Positions 44,752 to 56,529 of a DNA stretch of 64,000 nt are shown piece after piece (the first letter of the stretch is position 1; every line of letters begins with the position of its first letter). This DNA is from Aradus depressus (Eukaryota; Arthropoda; Insecta; Hemiptera; Aradidae). The translations under genes were made by a program, and so were the position numbers. The stretch covers positions 22,059,027 to 22,123,026 of the forward strand of contig OY759221.1 in assembly GCA_963662175.1 (NCBI GenBank), read 5' to 3'. The notes below the pieces were generated by a model. The model made no database searches and was not told where the DNA came from. It saw only the letters and a list, made by a program, of their open reading frames with translations.

Positions 44752-44990
44752 AGTTATCATATCGCCTACTACCAGAGCGCTCTTTCGTCACTCTGGTGGA
44801 CATGAGCCCGACTCAACCGTGGATGTCTTAAATATTGTCTACTCGGCGGGGTCTTTAAGGAGTACCTGACATCGCACAGGCTTCGGGCCCATGGCATAAC
44901 GTCCTATTCGAAAGACGGCGTGCTTGAGGATTTTCACCTCCCATATAAAAAATTTAATGGCGGGTTTCGAACCCGCGATCTTGAGCTCAG
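44752..44990 (-). mobile_element. SINE A, minus orientation, tail missing
   Basis: Runs from ATCGCCTACTACCAGAGCG through GGTGGACATGAGCCCGACTC and GGAGTACCTGACATCGCAC to GGGTTTCGAACCCGCGATC and TTGAGCTCAG. Confidence 0.85.
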
Positions 44991-45696
44991 TATTTTTTTT
45001 TTAACAAAATGCATTCATATTATTATTAACTAATTTAGTTCTTTGTTTTTTTTTAAATATAGAAATAAATATAATTAATTTTTATAATATTAATAATTTG
45101 AATGTGTGTATTTGTATACATCACAATAGATATGAGATAAAAAAAATATACGTATATATTAAAAAAAATAAATAATTGAAGATAAAAGAATATTAAATTC
45201 CAAATATTATAGATATTTATATTTTAATTAAGATGGCCTTATGATTATTTTACATCTTATATTGTCTTTTAGTAGTTAATGAGGAGAATGAAATGAGAAC
45301 ACAAAGTTTTATAATAAATCCACATATCGGCTGTTAAAACGCAAAAAAAAATGTCGATACAGTAAATTTAAAAAACGAAAATGGTATACAGAAATATCGA
45401 TATTTGTGTTAAACAATATCGATATAATTGATTCATTTCACATTACATCCTGGGCGTTAGTAATTCTGCAATAACACATTACCACATCACTGTGTTTCTT
45501 CTTGTAATGGTATATTTTTATGAGATAAGATTATTTCCATTGAATTCATTGACATTCTATAATTCTTGAAAAACTTATGAGAAAGTTTCCTCATCAGAAA
45601 AGGTGTGACCAAATGTTTTTAGGTGTGAATCAGATTGGGAAATTCAAACGTTAAGTAGATCAAACCAAATAGAAAATTTTAGAAAACTGTATGTGT
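44991..45696. other. AT-rich DNA with ATCGATA motifs
   Basis: Three CGATA-type words near 45350-45425 (TGTCGATACAG, AATATCGATATTTG, CAATATCGATATAA) are again DRE-like. No exon accompanies them. Confidence 0.3.
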
Positions 45697-45862
45697 GTTA
45701 GCTCAAGGTTGCGGGTTCGAAAAGTTCGAGGTCCTTTAGTTTTTTATTATTATGTGGGAGGTGAAAAAACCTTGAGCACACCGTCCTTCGGATGACACAA
45801 TAACATTTTTGGGTAGGCAAAATTTAGTAGGTGATATGACCTGGTAGTTAAAGCCCGGATAT
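45697..45862 (+). mobile_element. SINE A, internally deleted fragment
   Basis: GCTCAAGGTTGCGGGTTCG marks the head, CACACCGTCCTTCGGATGAC the middle, and GATATGACCTGGTAGTTAAA the end. The centre of the body is missing. Confidence 0.75.
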
Positions 45863-46530
45863 GGACTTCCCCAAGACCAATTAATTATCTTTTCGCTCCT
45901 CCAAAACCAGTCGACCGTTTGCACTAATATTCAACAGTTGACTTACATACGGGCTTTTAAATAAACATACTAAATTTTGTATCGATGAATTCATTACATC
46001 GGTAGTATTAGGCTATTTGAATTTAGCCTCCTCCCCTGAACCCTCCATCCCCTTCAGCCGATATCGCAATTTGACAGGTTATGTCCTCATTTTGACTTTA
46101 AATATGAAATTTTATGTTGATGCATTCGTTATATTGGGATTTATTGGGGTTTTTGAGTTGAGCCCCCTCTGATCAGCCCTTCTCTTCTGCCAATTTCGCT
46201 AAAATTTATCAAGTTTCGTCCTTATGGGGTTTTGAATTTACATCTGAAATTTTGCGTCTGAAATACATTACATCGGCAGTTATTAGAGTTTTTATGTTAT
46301 GCCTCCCCTTTTCTTTTTTGTCGTTTTGGCTCAAAAAACAAAATGGCTGTCGTTAGAGGATTCTGGATTCACATAAAAAAGTTCGTGTCGATACATGTAC
46401 TCTATCGGCAATTTTTTTTTTTCATATTTGGAATCTAGAGGTCGGAAAACATGAAATTCCGTTGAAAACTCCGCATCGAATTTTTTACCGATTACATAAC
46501 TTCCTCTCTACTTTATATAACTAAGTAAGA
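45863..46530 (-). repeat. R1rep copy, long
   Basis: From CTTCCCCAAGACCAATTAAT to ATTACATAACTTCCTCTCTA with four successive units, each with a pyrimidine-rich CCCCTCC block and a CCGATNTCGC-like block. One of the longest copies here. Confidence 0.7.
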
Positions 46531-46752
46531 ATAATTATAATTAAATTGATAAAATAATGAAAATAAATTATGTAGGATTTAAAAAAATAATTAATATTGT
46601 CATTAAGAAGTTTAAGGATCATTGTGGGGAACTCAACAAAGATCGGACATGGTAGAAATGTAAATTTTTAATGGCCTATAATAATAATATAATAATAAAT
46701 TGATTTCCGTTAAACCAATACATGGTAATAGGGATACGTCAAATGAATTTAT

Positions 46753-46946
46753 GGGGCCATGGTGGCCGTGCGGGCTAGAGCGTAGGGCTTTGGTCGCATG
46801 GTCTCACCATGGTTTGCGGGTTCGAATCCCGTCCGGGAGTGAGTTTTATTTCGTAGATAGAACTCCCTCCCGGGGCCATGGATGTCTTAAATAATTATAC
46901 ATAACACATTGACATGGCTAATATGCTCCGTTCATAAAGCCAAAAG

Positions 46947-46972
<26 letters not shown>
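46753..46972 (+). mobile_element. SINE B, tRNA-derived with poly(A) tail
   Basis: GTGGCCGTGCGGGCTAGAGC and, 60 bases on, GCGGGTTCGAATCCCGTCC make a tRNA-like head with A and B boxes; the spacing suits a tRNA with a long variable arm (Leu/Ser type). The 3' part is short and ends in a run of about 29 A. The target duplication AAATGAATTTAT (46741-46752 and 46973-46984) is exact. Confidence 0.9.
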
Positions 46973-46977
<5 letters not shown>

Positions 46978-47006
46978 AATTTATACATTAAGATAGCTTA
47001 TAAATT

Positions 47007-47341
47007 AGGTTAGGTTAGGTTCTATGACTCATGCCCGGGCTTTAACTACGAGGTCATATCGCCTACTACCAGAGCGCTCTTTAGTCACTCTGGTGGACAT
47101 GAGCCCGACTCTACGATGGGAGTCTTAAATTTTGCCTACCCTAAATTTTTTATTCACCTAGGGTAGGGGTCTTTAACGAGTACCTGACATCGTACAGGCT
47201 CGTGACCATCGCTTAACGTCCCATCCGAAGGACGGCGTGCTTAAGTTTATTTTACCTGACAGATAAAATAAACTAAGGGCCTCGGTCGGGTTACGAACCC
47301 ACATTCTTGAGCTCAGAAGTCAAGCACGCTACCGGCGCCCT
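47007..47341 (-). mobile_element. SINE A, full length, minus orientation
   Basis: Begins AGGTTAGGTTAGGTTC (inverse of the AACCT tail), includes every body block, and ends CACGCTACCGGCGCCC, the inverse of the head, with a small deletion in the A box. It is inserted in the LINE at 46685-47575. Confidence 0.9.
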
Positions 47342-47466
47342 CTATAGATTAGATTTATAACTACTTGAGTCTAACACATCTATGAATAGTAGTAACAAAA
47401 AAACCATTAAAAAAAGTAAAATGAAATTAATAAAAACTGTACAAATAAATACTTAAAAATATATGA

Positions 47467-47530
<64 letters not shown>

Positions 47531-47575
47531 CAAGATACGTTCATAATAAGTATATAGAATACGTTCATAATATAG

Positions 47576-48484
47576 TGAATGTAGATTTGATTTAGGCAAC
47601 ACACTGAGTTTAAATTCTCTATATTCGTCTCAGATATTGTAAGGTGGCTGATTCTCAAATAAAATATACAATTTGTAGGTGAGGGAATGACGACATGAAA
47701 CATTATTGCGCAAAAGTATAAAACATAATAGTAAACTTTTTCAGACGATTTTACGATACATTATTACTCCTAGAAATATATCACAAACAAATATATAATA
47801 AAAAGTATATAAATAAGCGCTTACCTTTTTATAACAAGGTTAAAGTTTTCCTTTAAAATAGCTTTAACAAAAAATCTCATCACTCACACTCCGGTCTGCC
47901 ATATTTTTTTTTAAATCAATATTGCCAACTTCTGAAAACAATAAGGCAACGTTCAAAATAATTCAAAATTATGCTCCAATTCTCCTGTTACACAACTGTG
48001 AGGGAATGACTCGTTTGTTAAGGACAAATTAAAAAATATATATTGTGATTTTTCCGTTTGCCGTTTTTGAACTATATACACATTTATATACAGCCCCAGT
48101 ACTGTTATATATGAATAAATAATGATAGCAGATAGTTTTAGAAACTTTTCGAATTAGATGCTTGAATCTATTCGAATTTGTTGGTTGGGACACAATGAGG
48201 GAATGAATTTTAGGATATCTATTTAAACATATATTTTTTATTTATGATAAAAGAGATAAATTAGTTTCATAATTTGGTACGCCTAGTGATGTAGTTTCGT
48301 AAAAAAAAATTAACAATGATAACTTACGATTCCGTTTGACAAGAATCATCAAATACATAAATTTCGAGTTTTTTTTGAGAATCAGCGATGTACTTTGCGT
48401 CTTTTGGGAGAGTAGATGAATGCATCCAGATCCCCTGTTACCAGACTCAACTCATCATTTTGGAACTGCACTTAACACACGTAG
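47576..48484. other. AT-rich intergenic DNA
   Basis: No supported feature. Confidence 0.5.
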
Positions 48485-48612
48485 TCCGGCCAGAGAGAGA
48501 AAAGCGACGGAAGAGCGCTCCAATGGACATGAGCCCGACACTTCTGTGAGAGTTACCAGGTTTAGTTACCCAGAGTGTAGGGGATCTTTTAACGAGTACC
48601 CAGAAAATTCGT
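48485..48612 (-). mobile_element. SINE A fragment, minus orientation
   Basis: GGAAGAGCGCTCCAATGGAC, CATGAGCCCGACACTTCTGT and TTAACGAGTACC are inverse SINE blocks with losses between them. Confidence 0.65.
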
Positions 48613-48874
48613 AGAGACACAAGGTCGAATTATTCTATACATGCAAGATTGGATGATTATATTATTTTTAACTTATTGTTCTTCTCTTTTGATAATAATA
48701 ATAGAAAGCACCTAAATAATAATGACCTAAATTACAAATAATAATAAAATACCTAAATCATAATTAGTAGCAGGTTACCCGGCATCGCCTGGAGTAAAAA
48801 ACAGGTTATGAAGGCATTCTGTTATAGCTACATTCTGTTATATTTCCTTGGAATCCTAGGATATAACTCAGAGG

Positions 48875-49160
48875 TAACGTGCTTACTTACTAACTCAAAA
48901 TCGCGGATTCGAAACCCGGCCGATGCCCTCAGGTTCCTTTTTTATCTGGGAGTAAAAAAAATCAGCCTGTACAAGAAATCAGCGTTAGGTGCTCCTTAGG
49001 GACCCCCTTCCCGTAGGTAAATAAACCTGGGTTTGCAAAACTTAAGACTACTGTAGGAGTCGGGCTCATGTCCATCAGAGCGAAGAAAAGGGACACTCTG
49101 ATAGTAGGCGATATGACCTCGTAGTTAAAGCCCGGGCATGAGTCATAATAACTATCTAAC
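48875..49160 (+). mobile_element. SINE A, diverged
   Basis: CTCAAAATCGCGGATTCGAA, GTTAGGTGCTCCTTAGGGA, GAGTCGGGCTCATGTCC and AAGCCCGGGCATGAGTCATA, ending AATAACTATCTAAC. The front half of the head is worn. Confidence 0.8.
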
Positions 49161-49474
49161 TCTATTCCGGAAAATTATAAACGAATATGGTAGTTTGTGT
49201 GTATCAACATATCGATCTCTCCTTTCCATCTAAATTATGAAGTACTTTTGTGTGAAAAATACAATGAAATGCAATTTCTTCTTTTCCTTGCTGCAACAAA
49301 TAAATGTATACAATATTTATTATTTTTAACTGTTTTTTCATTTTACGCGTATCATAGACTTTTTTTATTGATTGGAATTATGTCAAATGTTTTTATAATT
49401 TACCTAACATTTTTTATTATGCCCAGGTGATGTGTAGAATACCACCAAGTATATATATGGTCGTTCGATCGTAG

Positions 49475-49532
49475 AATTGGGCAGATCATGATATGACTGG
49501 AGATTTAGCGGTCATATCATGACGTGCCCAAT
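49475..49532. repeat. 23-bp imperfect palindrome
   Basis: AATTGGGCAGATCATGATATG (49475) and CATATCATGACGTGCCCAAT are inverse with two small differences around a 13-base spacer. ATTGGGC recurs once more at 49538. GC-richer sequence with GTGGCGCTCTCTCC follows at about 49650. Confidence 0.7.
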
Positions 49533-49539
49533 GAAAAAT

Positions 49540-50380
49540 TGGGCGGATCGATGAGAACAATACGTTTGTCGATATTCCAAACTAAACGCTTCGCCACATC
49601 TTGATATCTGGCTGGGCATATCGTAAAATGATTGCAATTTACTCTGCTAGTGGCGCTCTCTCCGCACTCTCTGCTTTGTTTACATGCACGCGAGACGGCT
49701 GCGTCAAAACAAAACTTCATTGGTTTCGTGAATTAGCTTCCACAAAAACAGAGAACCTGTTCTGTTTCACTAAAAGGACCGACGGGAGGGTCAAATTTGT
49801 CTTCTTTTGGATAAATCTCAGCCTTTTCAAATGGAATCGATATGCACAACTATGGCTGACAAAATCGTCAAACGATTTCCATTGAACGATATGGCTGATA
49901 TTAGTTGGTTATTTCATGAAATGGCAGCAGATATATATACTATATATTTGATAGATATTCAATATTATTTATAGTATTTTAATTTTGTAGGAAGTTGAGA
50001 GTCTGTTAGAGACGACCTTGTCCGCATCCTTGTTTCTGTATGGGAAATTAGTAACATATAAAAAAAACAATTCAACCATAGAATTTCATAAAAATAACCT
50101 TGTGGTAAATTAAATTTTTTTTATTTTATATTTATAAAACTATGTCACACTTTTTCAAATTAATTTTGGATGCTATTCATTCATCCAATTTGTAGTGTGT
50201 TCTCTACGTCACAGTAATAATAAATGTTTGATAATTGGGGGGTTCGTTATGTTTGAAGGTGAGTGGTGTGTATATTATGGATGTGTTAGCAGTGACGTTT
50301 GCATCGAATTGCAGGTCTCATTATCTGCTTATTCCGTCTCCCCTTTCTTTTACGGATGAATGAATAGCATTCTGGCAGAA
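49540..50380. other. Unclassified intergenic DNA
   Basis: 49600-49770 is GC-richer than its surroundings but has no recognised protein in either orientation. The rest is AT-rich. Confidence 0.4.
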
Positions 50381-50382
50381 TG

Positions 50383-50440
50383 AAGCCCTGAAAAAGGCCG
50401 AAAGCTTGGCAGAAATTCCACAAGTTTGTCTTCTTCTACC
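50383..50440 (+). repeat. Hammerhead-like module (same family as 1-172)
   Basis: GCCCTGAAAAAGGCCGAAAG followed by CTTGGCAGAAATTCCACAAG. Stem II has shrunk to almost nothing, while the GCC/GGC closing pairs and the downstream block are kept. Confidence 0.5.
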
Positions 50441-50532
50441 ACAAGTTTGGTCTCTCCTTCTTGAGATATATCTTAATCCCTCCCTACTTGATACATGTTA
50501 TCTTATATATTTATTATACATATATATGCCTA

Positions 50533-51225
50533 CTAGCAGTAATACCCGGCGTTGCCCGGGGAACTTTGACTTTTCTCCTAATATCTCCCGTTCGAATCCA
50601 TTTCAATTCTTCAATAGAACATTCATGATGTTATAATTTTTAATTATTCATACGGAATAACGCTTATAGTCCTTCAACGTCAGACATCCCAGCTAGTAAG
50701 TTTTTAAGACCCCTGGGCACCATGGCTAGTACGCGCCATTCAACGGCGGAAACCACAGCTAGTGAATACTTAGCATTAGTGGACGTCCTAGCCAGTGCGT
50801 ACTTGAGAATGCTTGTGACCACCAGGTTGATTAAAACATAGACTTCAACCATCCTGGACTAAAACTAATTTATTCAAAAAGATTTCTCATTAATCGTTGC
50901 AATGGTTTTCGAGTTACAAAGATTGCGTGAGTGGATGCTGGGATGGACCAGGGGTTGATTAAAAAATAGACCTTAACCTTCCGGTAGATAAAACTTATCT
51001 ATTCAAAAAGATTCCTCATTAATCATTGCAGTGGTTTTTGAGTTACAAAGATTGAGTGGGTGGATGCTGGGATGGACCAGATATTGAGGTACTAATACGC
51101 GTATAACCTTCCACAGACGATGACGAACAAATTTAAAAAAAAATTAATCAAATCCATCAAGCCGTTCGTGAGTTATAGCGGTACAACGCACAGACATTTT
51201 CAGCTTTATATATACATATAATATA
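50533..51225 (+). repeat. Interspersed element with a 128-bp tandem duplication
   Basis: Begins TACCCGGCGTTGCCCGGGGA, a palindromic start seen in many invertebrate repeats, and ends GTTATAGCGGTACAACGCAC before TTTATATATA. Inside, 50825-50952 and 50953-51080 are two copies of one 128-base unit (GGTTGATTAAAA...GGATGGACCAG) with roughly ten differences. Confidence 0.7.
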
Positions 51226-51232
51226 TAGAGAG

Positions 51233-51576
51233 GGCGCCGGTAGCTCAGTGGTATGCGTGCTTGTCTTCTGAGCTCAAGATCGTGGGTTCAAAACCCGACC
51301 GAGGCCCTTTAGTTTATTTTATCTGGGAGGTAAAACAAACTTAAGCACGCCATCCTTCGGATGGGACGTTAAGCGATGGTCCCGTGCCTCTACGATGCCA
51401 GGTACTCGTTAAAAACCCCTACCGTAGTAGTGAATAAAAAATTTATGGTAGGCAAAATTTAGGACTCCCACAGCAGAGTCGGGCTCATGTCCACCAGAGT
51501 GACGAAAGAGCGCTCTGGTAGTAGGCGATATGACCTCGTAGTTAAAGCCCGGGCATGAGTCATAAAACCTAAACCT
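51233..51576 (+). mobile_element. SINE A, full length
   Basis: A complete head (GGCGCCGGTAGCTCAGTGG), body and short AACCTAAACCT tail, little diverged. A TATATA-type sequence on both sides and a (TA)n tract (51577-51627) after it blur the target duplication. Confidence 0.92.
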
Positions 51577-51581
51577 ATATA

Positions 51582-51629
<48 letters not shown>

Positions 51630-52087
51630 GATATACATATACGTATATATGTTACATTTTGTACAATTTTTCCATTTTTCTATTGTTTTGTAAAGCATAG
51701 AAAATGTGGGATTAGCCATTTATTTTTCTTTGAATCTGAGGAATTTTTATATCATTTTTTAAAATAGACAAGTATATAATTCGTTTCCACTCGTATTATA
51801 TAATGTTTTGTAATTTCCCGAGAACAGTTTCTTTACTCGTAAATCATGTAGTTATGTAGTGTTTTCTTTGAAAAAAAAATATATTCTTAAATTAGCTCTG
51901 GGGCCAGCATTCGCCCACTCGCTATCCGCTGTTATTAACAGTTTAGCGAGTGAGAATTTTTAGGATTTTTCCAGGATTGTCTTTGATGAGACTAGGAATG
52001 TATAAGAAGATGTATAAGAAGGTTCTGTTGCTTTGTTTACAAATTGTAGTTATTAAGCTCTGGTGAAGATGACTCTAAATTTTTATT

Positions 52088-52684
52088 AACCTAGAGAGGG
52101 GTCTTTAACGAGTAGGTACCTGACATCGTACAGGCTCGGGTGGGAGAGAGAGATTGTGGTTTTAGGGCGTAAAACTGCCATGGTTATCATCGCCCGAACA
52201 AAAAGCTAATTATTTACAAAAAAAAAAAAAAAAAAAAAAGAACAGGTACACTTACACCAGATATAAGACAAAATAAACAATAAAAGTATCCAGATGAATA
52301 ATAGGATGAGAAAATGAAGAAAAACAACGAAGTAAAGTAAAAGGTAAAGGACACTTTCCAGACAGAATTAAGGACATCTCCATGAACTACAGCTTGATGA
52401 ACTACGAGATCATATCGCCTACTAGCAGAGCGCTCTTTCGTCAAGTGGACATGAGCCCGACTCTACTGTGATTGCAATTTTGCCTACCCTAAATTTTTAT
52501 TCACCTAGGGTAGGGGTCTTTAACGAGTACCTGACATCGTACAGGCTCGGGACCATCGCTTAACGTCCCATCCGATTTACGGCATGCTTAAGTTTTTTAA
52601 CCTCCCAGATAAAATAAACTAAGGGCGTTTGAACCATCGATCTTGAACTGCCCGCACGCATACCACTGAGCTACCGGCTCCCTC
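52088..52684 (-). mobile_element. SINE A, minus orientation, in two pieces
   Basis: 52088-52141 holds GTCTTTAACGAGTAGGTACC and GACATCGTACAGGCTCGG. After 260 bases of other DNA with a 20-base A run, 52401-52684 continues from ATCATATCGCCTACTAGCAG to GAGCTACCGGCTCCC. Both pieces carry the TTTAACGAGTA block, so these are two copies rather than one split copy. Confidence 0.75.
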
Positions 52685-52689
52685 AAAAA

Positions 52690-54120
52690 TGTATATGGAT
52701 CTAATGCATTTATAATATTATATCAGTGCAATGATTTTTAATTTTTTTTTTGTGCGAATATTTTGCATGTGCAGCATATTTTCTCAATTTGCAGCTTCTT
52801 TGTGTCCAGTCAAAGTCCTTTCAAACCGGTTATGCGAAGTCGTGACCACAGAAAAACATTGATTTTTACCTCGAAAAAAAAAAAAAAAAATTATATTTTA
52901 TTTTTATATTTATTCATCTTCATTCTTTTGTATAGTTTATTTTTAAAGTTCGCTTAAAATTCATAAATTAAAAGGTTTTTTTATTTAATAGGTGTCTTCC
53001 ACAGAAACAGGATGCTGATTTAAAATTATAATAATTATGAATATTATTTTTGGATATTGTAAGGAGATTGTTAATTCATGTATAATACAATATACAGCAT
53101 CACTTCTCACATTTTTTTTTTGCTCTCTCTCTTTTCGGGAAGCACTTCCGTCATCAGTATCTATAATACAAGTGATCTTTAGGTTAACTATTCCTTCTGT
53201 CAATCAAAATCTATCTTTTATAGAACATATTTATTGAATCGACTTCTATATTTAAACACTTAGTGAAGTTTTAAAAGCAAAAAATAGTTTGACTAGGTGT
53301 TTAAATAAAGAAGACGACTCAGTAAATATGTTCTTTGAAAGGAAGTTTCTGATTGACAGAAGAAATACTTGGAATGAGGAACACATGTATTATAAAAAGT
53401 GTAAATAAAAACGAATGTTTTTTGAAAATATTGTCTATTTCACAAGATATATAAAATATATGGGAGTACTTTCGGTATAGCTATCCCAATGTCCCGTTTT
53501 TCAGCCCCCACGGGTTTTTCCCTGTCCCTCCTGTACTCTTAAGTCTTAAAAATATGGAGAATTGAAATCTTAATGATAACAAAAAAATTTTGAAATAGTA
53601 TGTGCTGATTAAAATACAAATTTATATGCTTATATCAAATAAATCAAAGATGCATAATAACATAATTTTTAATTCAGTACATACTAAGTATTTCAACATT
53701 TTTCTGTTATTATTAAGATTTCAATTTGAGACAAAATTTTATTTCAAAGTTCTCCAAATGTTTAAGACTTATCTGTACGTGATGAGGGACAGGGAAAAAC
53801 CCCGTGGGAACTGAAAAAGCTGTCCCCTTTACATACATTCATTCTATCGATAGTCATTTTTGACCAATTACATAACTTCCGCTATGCTTCTTATAGCTGG
53901 GTATAAGAATGTCTGGGGATATGCCTCAACTAATAATATCTTTTATTAAGTACGATTTCTATATCAACTTGAGATTTTAAAGGTTCTATGCCTTTTGAAT
54001 AAATTCTACCTGGGGTCCCCAGCAGGACAAAAAATGCCTGCCACACCTGTGTGCTCTTAAAGGGACAGGTTCTCTCATCTTCCTCTCCTGGAAACCAACC
54101 TTCTATATGGAATTTATACC
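52690..54120. other. AT-rich DNA with a single arm of the hammerhead-like element
   Basis: 53411-53483 is one arm of the 31374/6000 family (CGAATGTTTTTTGAAAATAT, TGGGAGTACTTTCGGTAT). The phrases CCCCCACGGGTTTTTCCCTG (53495) and CAGGGAAAAACCCCGTGGG (53790) are inverse and about 280 bases apart, suggesting another inverted-repeat element around 53480-53820. Confidence 0.5.
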
Positions 54121-54124
54121 AAAT

Positions 54125-54322
54125 GGAGGGCGCCATTACTAAGCTCAAGATCGTAGGTTCGAAACCGGACCGAAACCTTTAGATTTTTTATCTGGCAGAT
54201 GAAAAAAACCTGATGAAACCTAGGTTGGCAAAATTTAGGACTTTCACAGTAGAGTCGGGCTAATGTTCTTTCGTCGCTCTGGTAGTAGTGGATATGACCT
54301 CTTATTTGAAGCCCGGGCATTC
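54125..54322 (+). mobile_element. SINE A, internally deleted
   Basis: GGGCGCCATTACTAAGCTCA and GATCGTAGGTTCGAAACC, then GTAGAGTCGGGCTAATG and AAGCCCGGGCATTC. Confidence 0.75.
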
Positions 54323-54369
54323 AGGGCTGAAAAATATTCAGTCACCTTATTGAAACTTACTCCACTTTT

Positions 54370-55235
54370 TACTTATACGAAGTATAGGGGAATTTATGTT
54401 ATCGATCATAAATTCGAAGTTTTTTTTTTCCAACACTCTCAATTCCAAAAATGAAAAAAAAAAAAAAAAAGTGTGTTTGTCTGTGAACGCGATAACTCCC
54501 GATAGATCGACTGTATCAACACGAAATATTATATGTGTATCCACAACCATAAGGACAACGCCTGTTGATTTTCAGCCAAATCGGCCAAAGGGAAGGAGTG
54601 AGGGGTTTTTGTGACCAGCAGGGGGGTGTTCGGAAAATATTAAGTTCCGGTGGAAACTCAACATGGATTTTCTAGAGATTACATAACTTCCCGTATATAT
54701 CTTATAGCTGAAAAAGTGGGTGAATCACCTGTAATGTACTTCCCCAGAACGAATTAATCAATTAATTTTCTAACTCTTTCTCTCCAAAACCAGTCGACCA
54801 TTTGCGCTAATATGCTACAGTTGACTTGTATAGGGTCTCATAAATCCTCATACTAAATGTATACAACGGTAGTTATTAGAGTTTTTGAATTGAGCCCCCT
54901 CCCCTGCACCTTTCTCTTCAGTCGATATCGCTAAAATTTGACAGGTTATGTCCTTGGAAGTTGTTTGAGTTTTTATGTTAAGCCTCCCCCTAAGCCCTTT
55001 GATCGACTTGGCTGAAAAACAAAAGATGCCGTCGTTAGATGGTTCTGGATACACATATAAAATTTCGTGTTCATACATGCATTCTATCAGGAGTTATTGT
55101 GTTCACAGACACACCGACAGATATACATTTTTTTTTTTTCATATTTGTTATTTGGTCGAAAAACATGAAAACTGCGCATCGAATTTTTGACAGATTACAT
55201 AACTTCTTCTATACTCCGAATAGCTGAGGTAGTAA
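54370..55235. repeat. R1rep copies in opposite orientation
   Basis: 54375-54715 (+) starts TACGAAGTATAGGGGAATTT and holds AACTCCCGATAGATCG and TCAGCCAAATCGGCC. 54720-55235 (-) runs from TGTACTTCCCCAGAACG to ATTACATAACTTCTTCTATA. They meet around TATATCTTATAGCTG. Confidence 0.7.
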
Positions 55236-55499
55236 AAAAACTAGTTGTGTTTAGTTATATTCCTAGAAAGGGGTTGACTCATTTGTGAGTTATTGTTATT
55301 TAAATGTTGGTTTTTAGAACGATGATCCTGGCTCCAAGTGAGTCACACTCAGACGAACTGGACTAAGAGACGCTAATTTTCTTCTATCATGCCAATTTAC
55401 CAGAGATAAGGACTAGGTTCAGTTCAAGGCAATCTAGTTTAGTGAACCTGTCTAACTTTTTTTTTTTAATTTTAATAAACGATTGAATAATCTCTTATT

Positions 55500-56525
55500 A
55501 ATTTTCCATGAAATCGGTCGAAGGAGGGACCGGAGTACCTCGACTCAAACACTTCAATAACTGCCAATGTTATGAATGTATCGACGCAAAATCGGGTATA
55601 GTTTCACAAGCCACTTTTACAAAAACTGATTTTTTTCAATAATTTTTCATTAAGCAGTGACGTTAATGATAGAATTTATAATTCAGTACACTTACCTTAA
55701 GAAGAGATCTCCATATTTACGATAATAAAATAATTTAAAAATTTGGGTTATATTTAACACTATTGTTATAAATATAGACTGAGGCAATGAAGAGGGTATT
55801 TTTTTTTTTATTTTATTTACTTTTTTTTGTCTTTTATTTATAAAGATACAACTGTTGCTAGGGTGCAATAACTAGCATCTATGATGGTATTGATATGTTG
55901 GCGTGAAGGACATGTGAGAGGAAGGCCACCCAGTGGTAGGTCCTTGGGACGAAAATTTATCTTAATTATTAGGACAAGAACAGAACAAAATAAATAAATA
56001 AATAAAACATTAATAAAATAAAATAAATAAATAAATAAAAAGGAATTGAAAGACAATTTTGATGGATGGGTAAGAGAAATGATAAAAGTAAAGGAAAATG
56101 ATAAAAAAAAATAATAAGAACGAATATGATTCAAGGTGTAAGTAAGTAAGTCGCGGTTCCATCTTCTTTTAACCTTCGTGGGGGTTTTTGTGGTAATTGT
56201 TGTGAAGATAAAGTACGTATTTCTGGACATAGATTCATTTTGTTTATGGAATAGATATTTTTTTTTTATGATCCCCCTTCATTTTTTACTTTGAGGGTAT
56301 TAAAAGGCTGCAATAGTCTTGTTTATGTTTGTACAGGTGTATGCAAGTAAACCCATCTTCACTCCCTCCTTAAAATCTGTATCTGTTTTTTTTTTTGTAT
56401 TTTGGTCAGGTTTTTACGCCTCTTGCCCCAGTATGCGTCGGTCCTTTCAGTTAAACAGATCAGGTTCTCCTGATATAAAGAAACCCTATGGGAGAGTTTA
56501 TAAAAAATCTAGTTGAGATATTATA
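55500..56525. other. R1rep scrap, then unclassified DNA
   Basis: 55505-55620 has GAAATCGGTCGAAGGAGGGA and ATGAATGTATCGACGCAAAA. 55850-55960 is a moderately GC-rich block without a recognised match. The remainder is AT-rich. Confidence 0.4.
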
Positions 56526-56529
56526 TTGT

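Larger units (their letters stand above)
46685..47575 (-). mobile_element. ATT-tail LINE 3' end with two SINE insertions
   Basis: ATAATAATATAATAATAAAT and TTTCCGTTAAACCAATACAT mark the LINE 3' end. The sequence resumes after SINE B at 46985 and after SINE A at 47342 (GAGTCTAACACATCTATGAA) and runs to about 47575. An (AT)n tract of about 58 bases lies at 47464-47521. Confidence 0.75.

Noticed and set aside
46753..46835. Second tRNA-like gene
   Set aside because: It is followed by a poly(A) tail and flanked by a 12-bp target duplication, so it is a SINE head.
55838..56230. 130-codon minus-strand frame
   Set aside because: The middle is translated from AAAT repeats; the ends show no domain. 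It might be part of a repeat but is not supportable as a gene.
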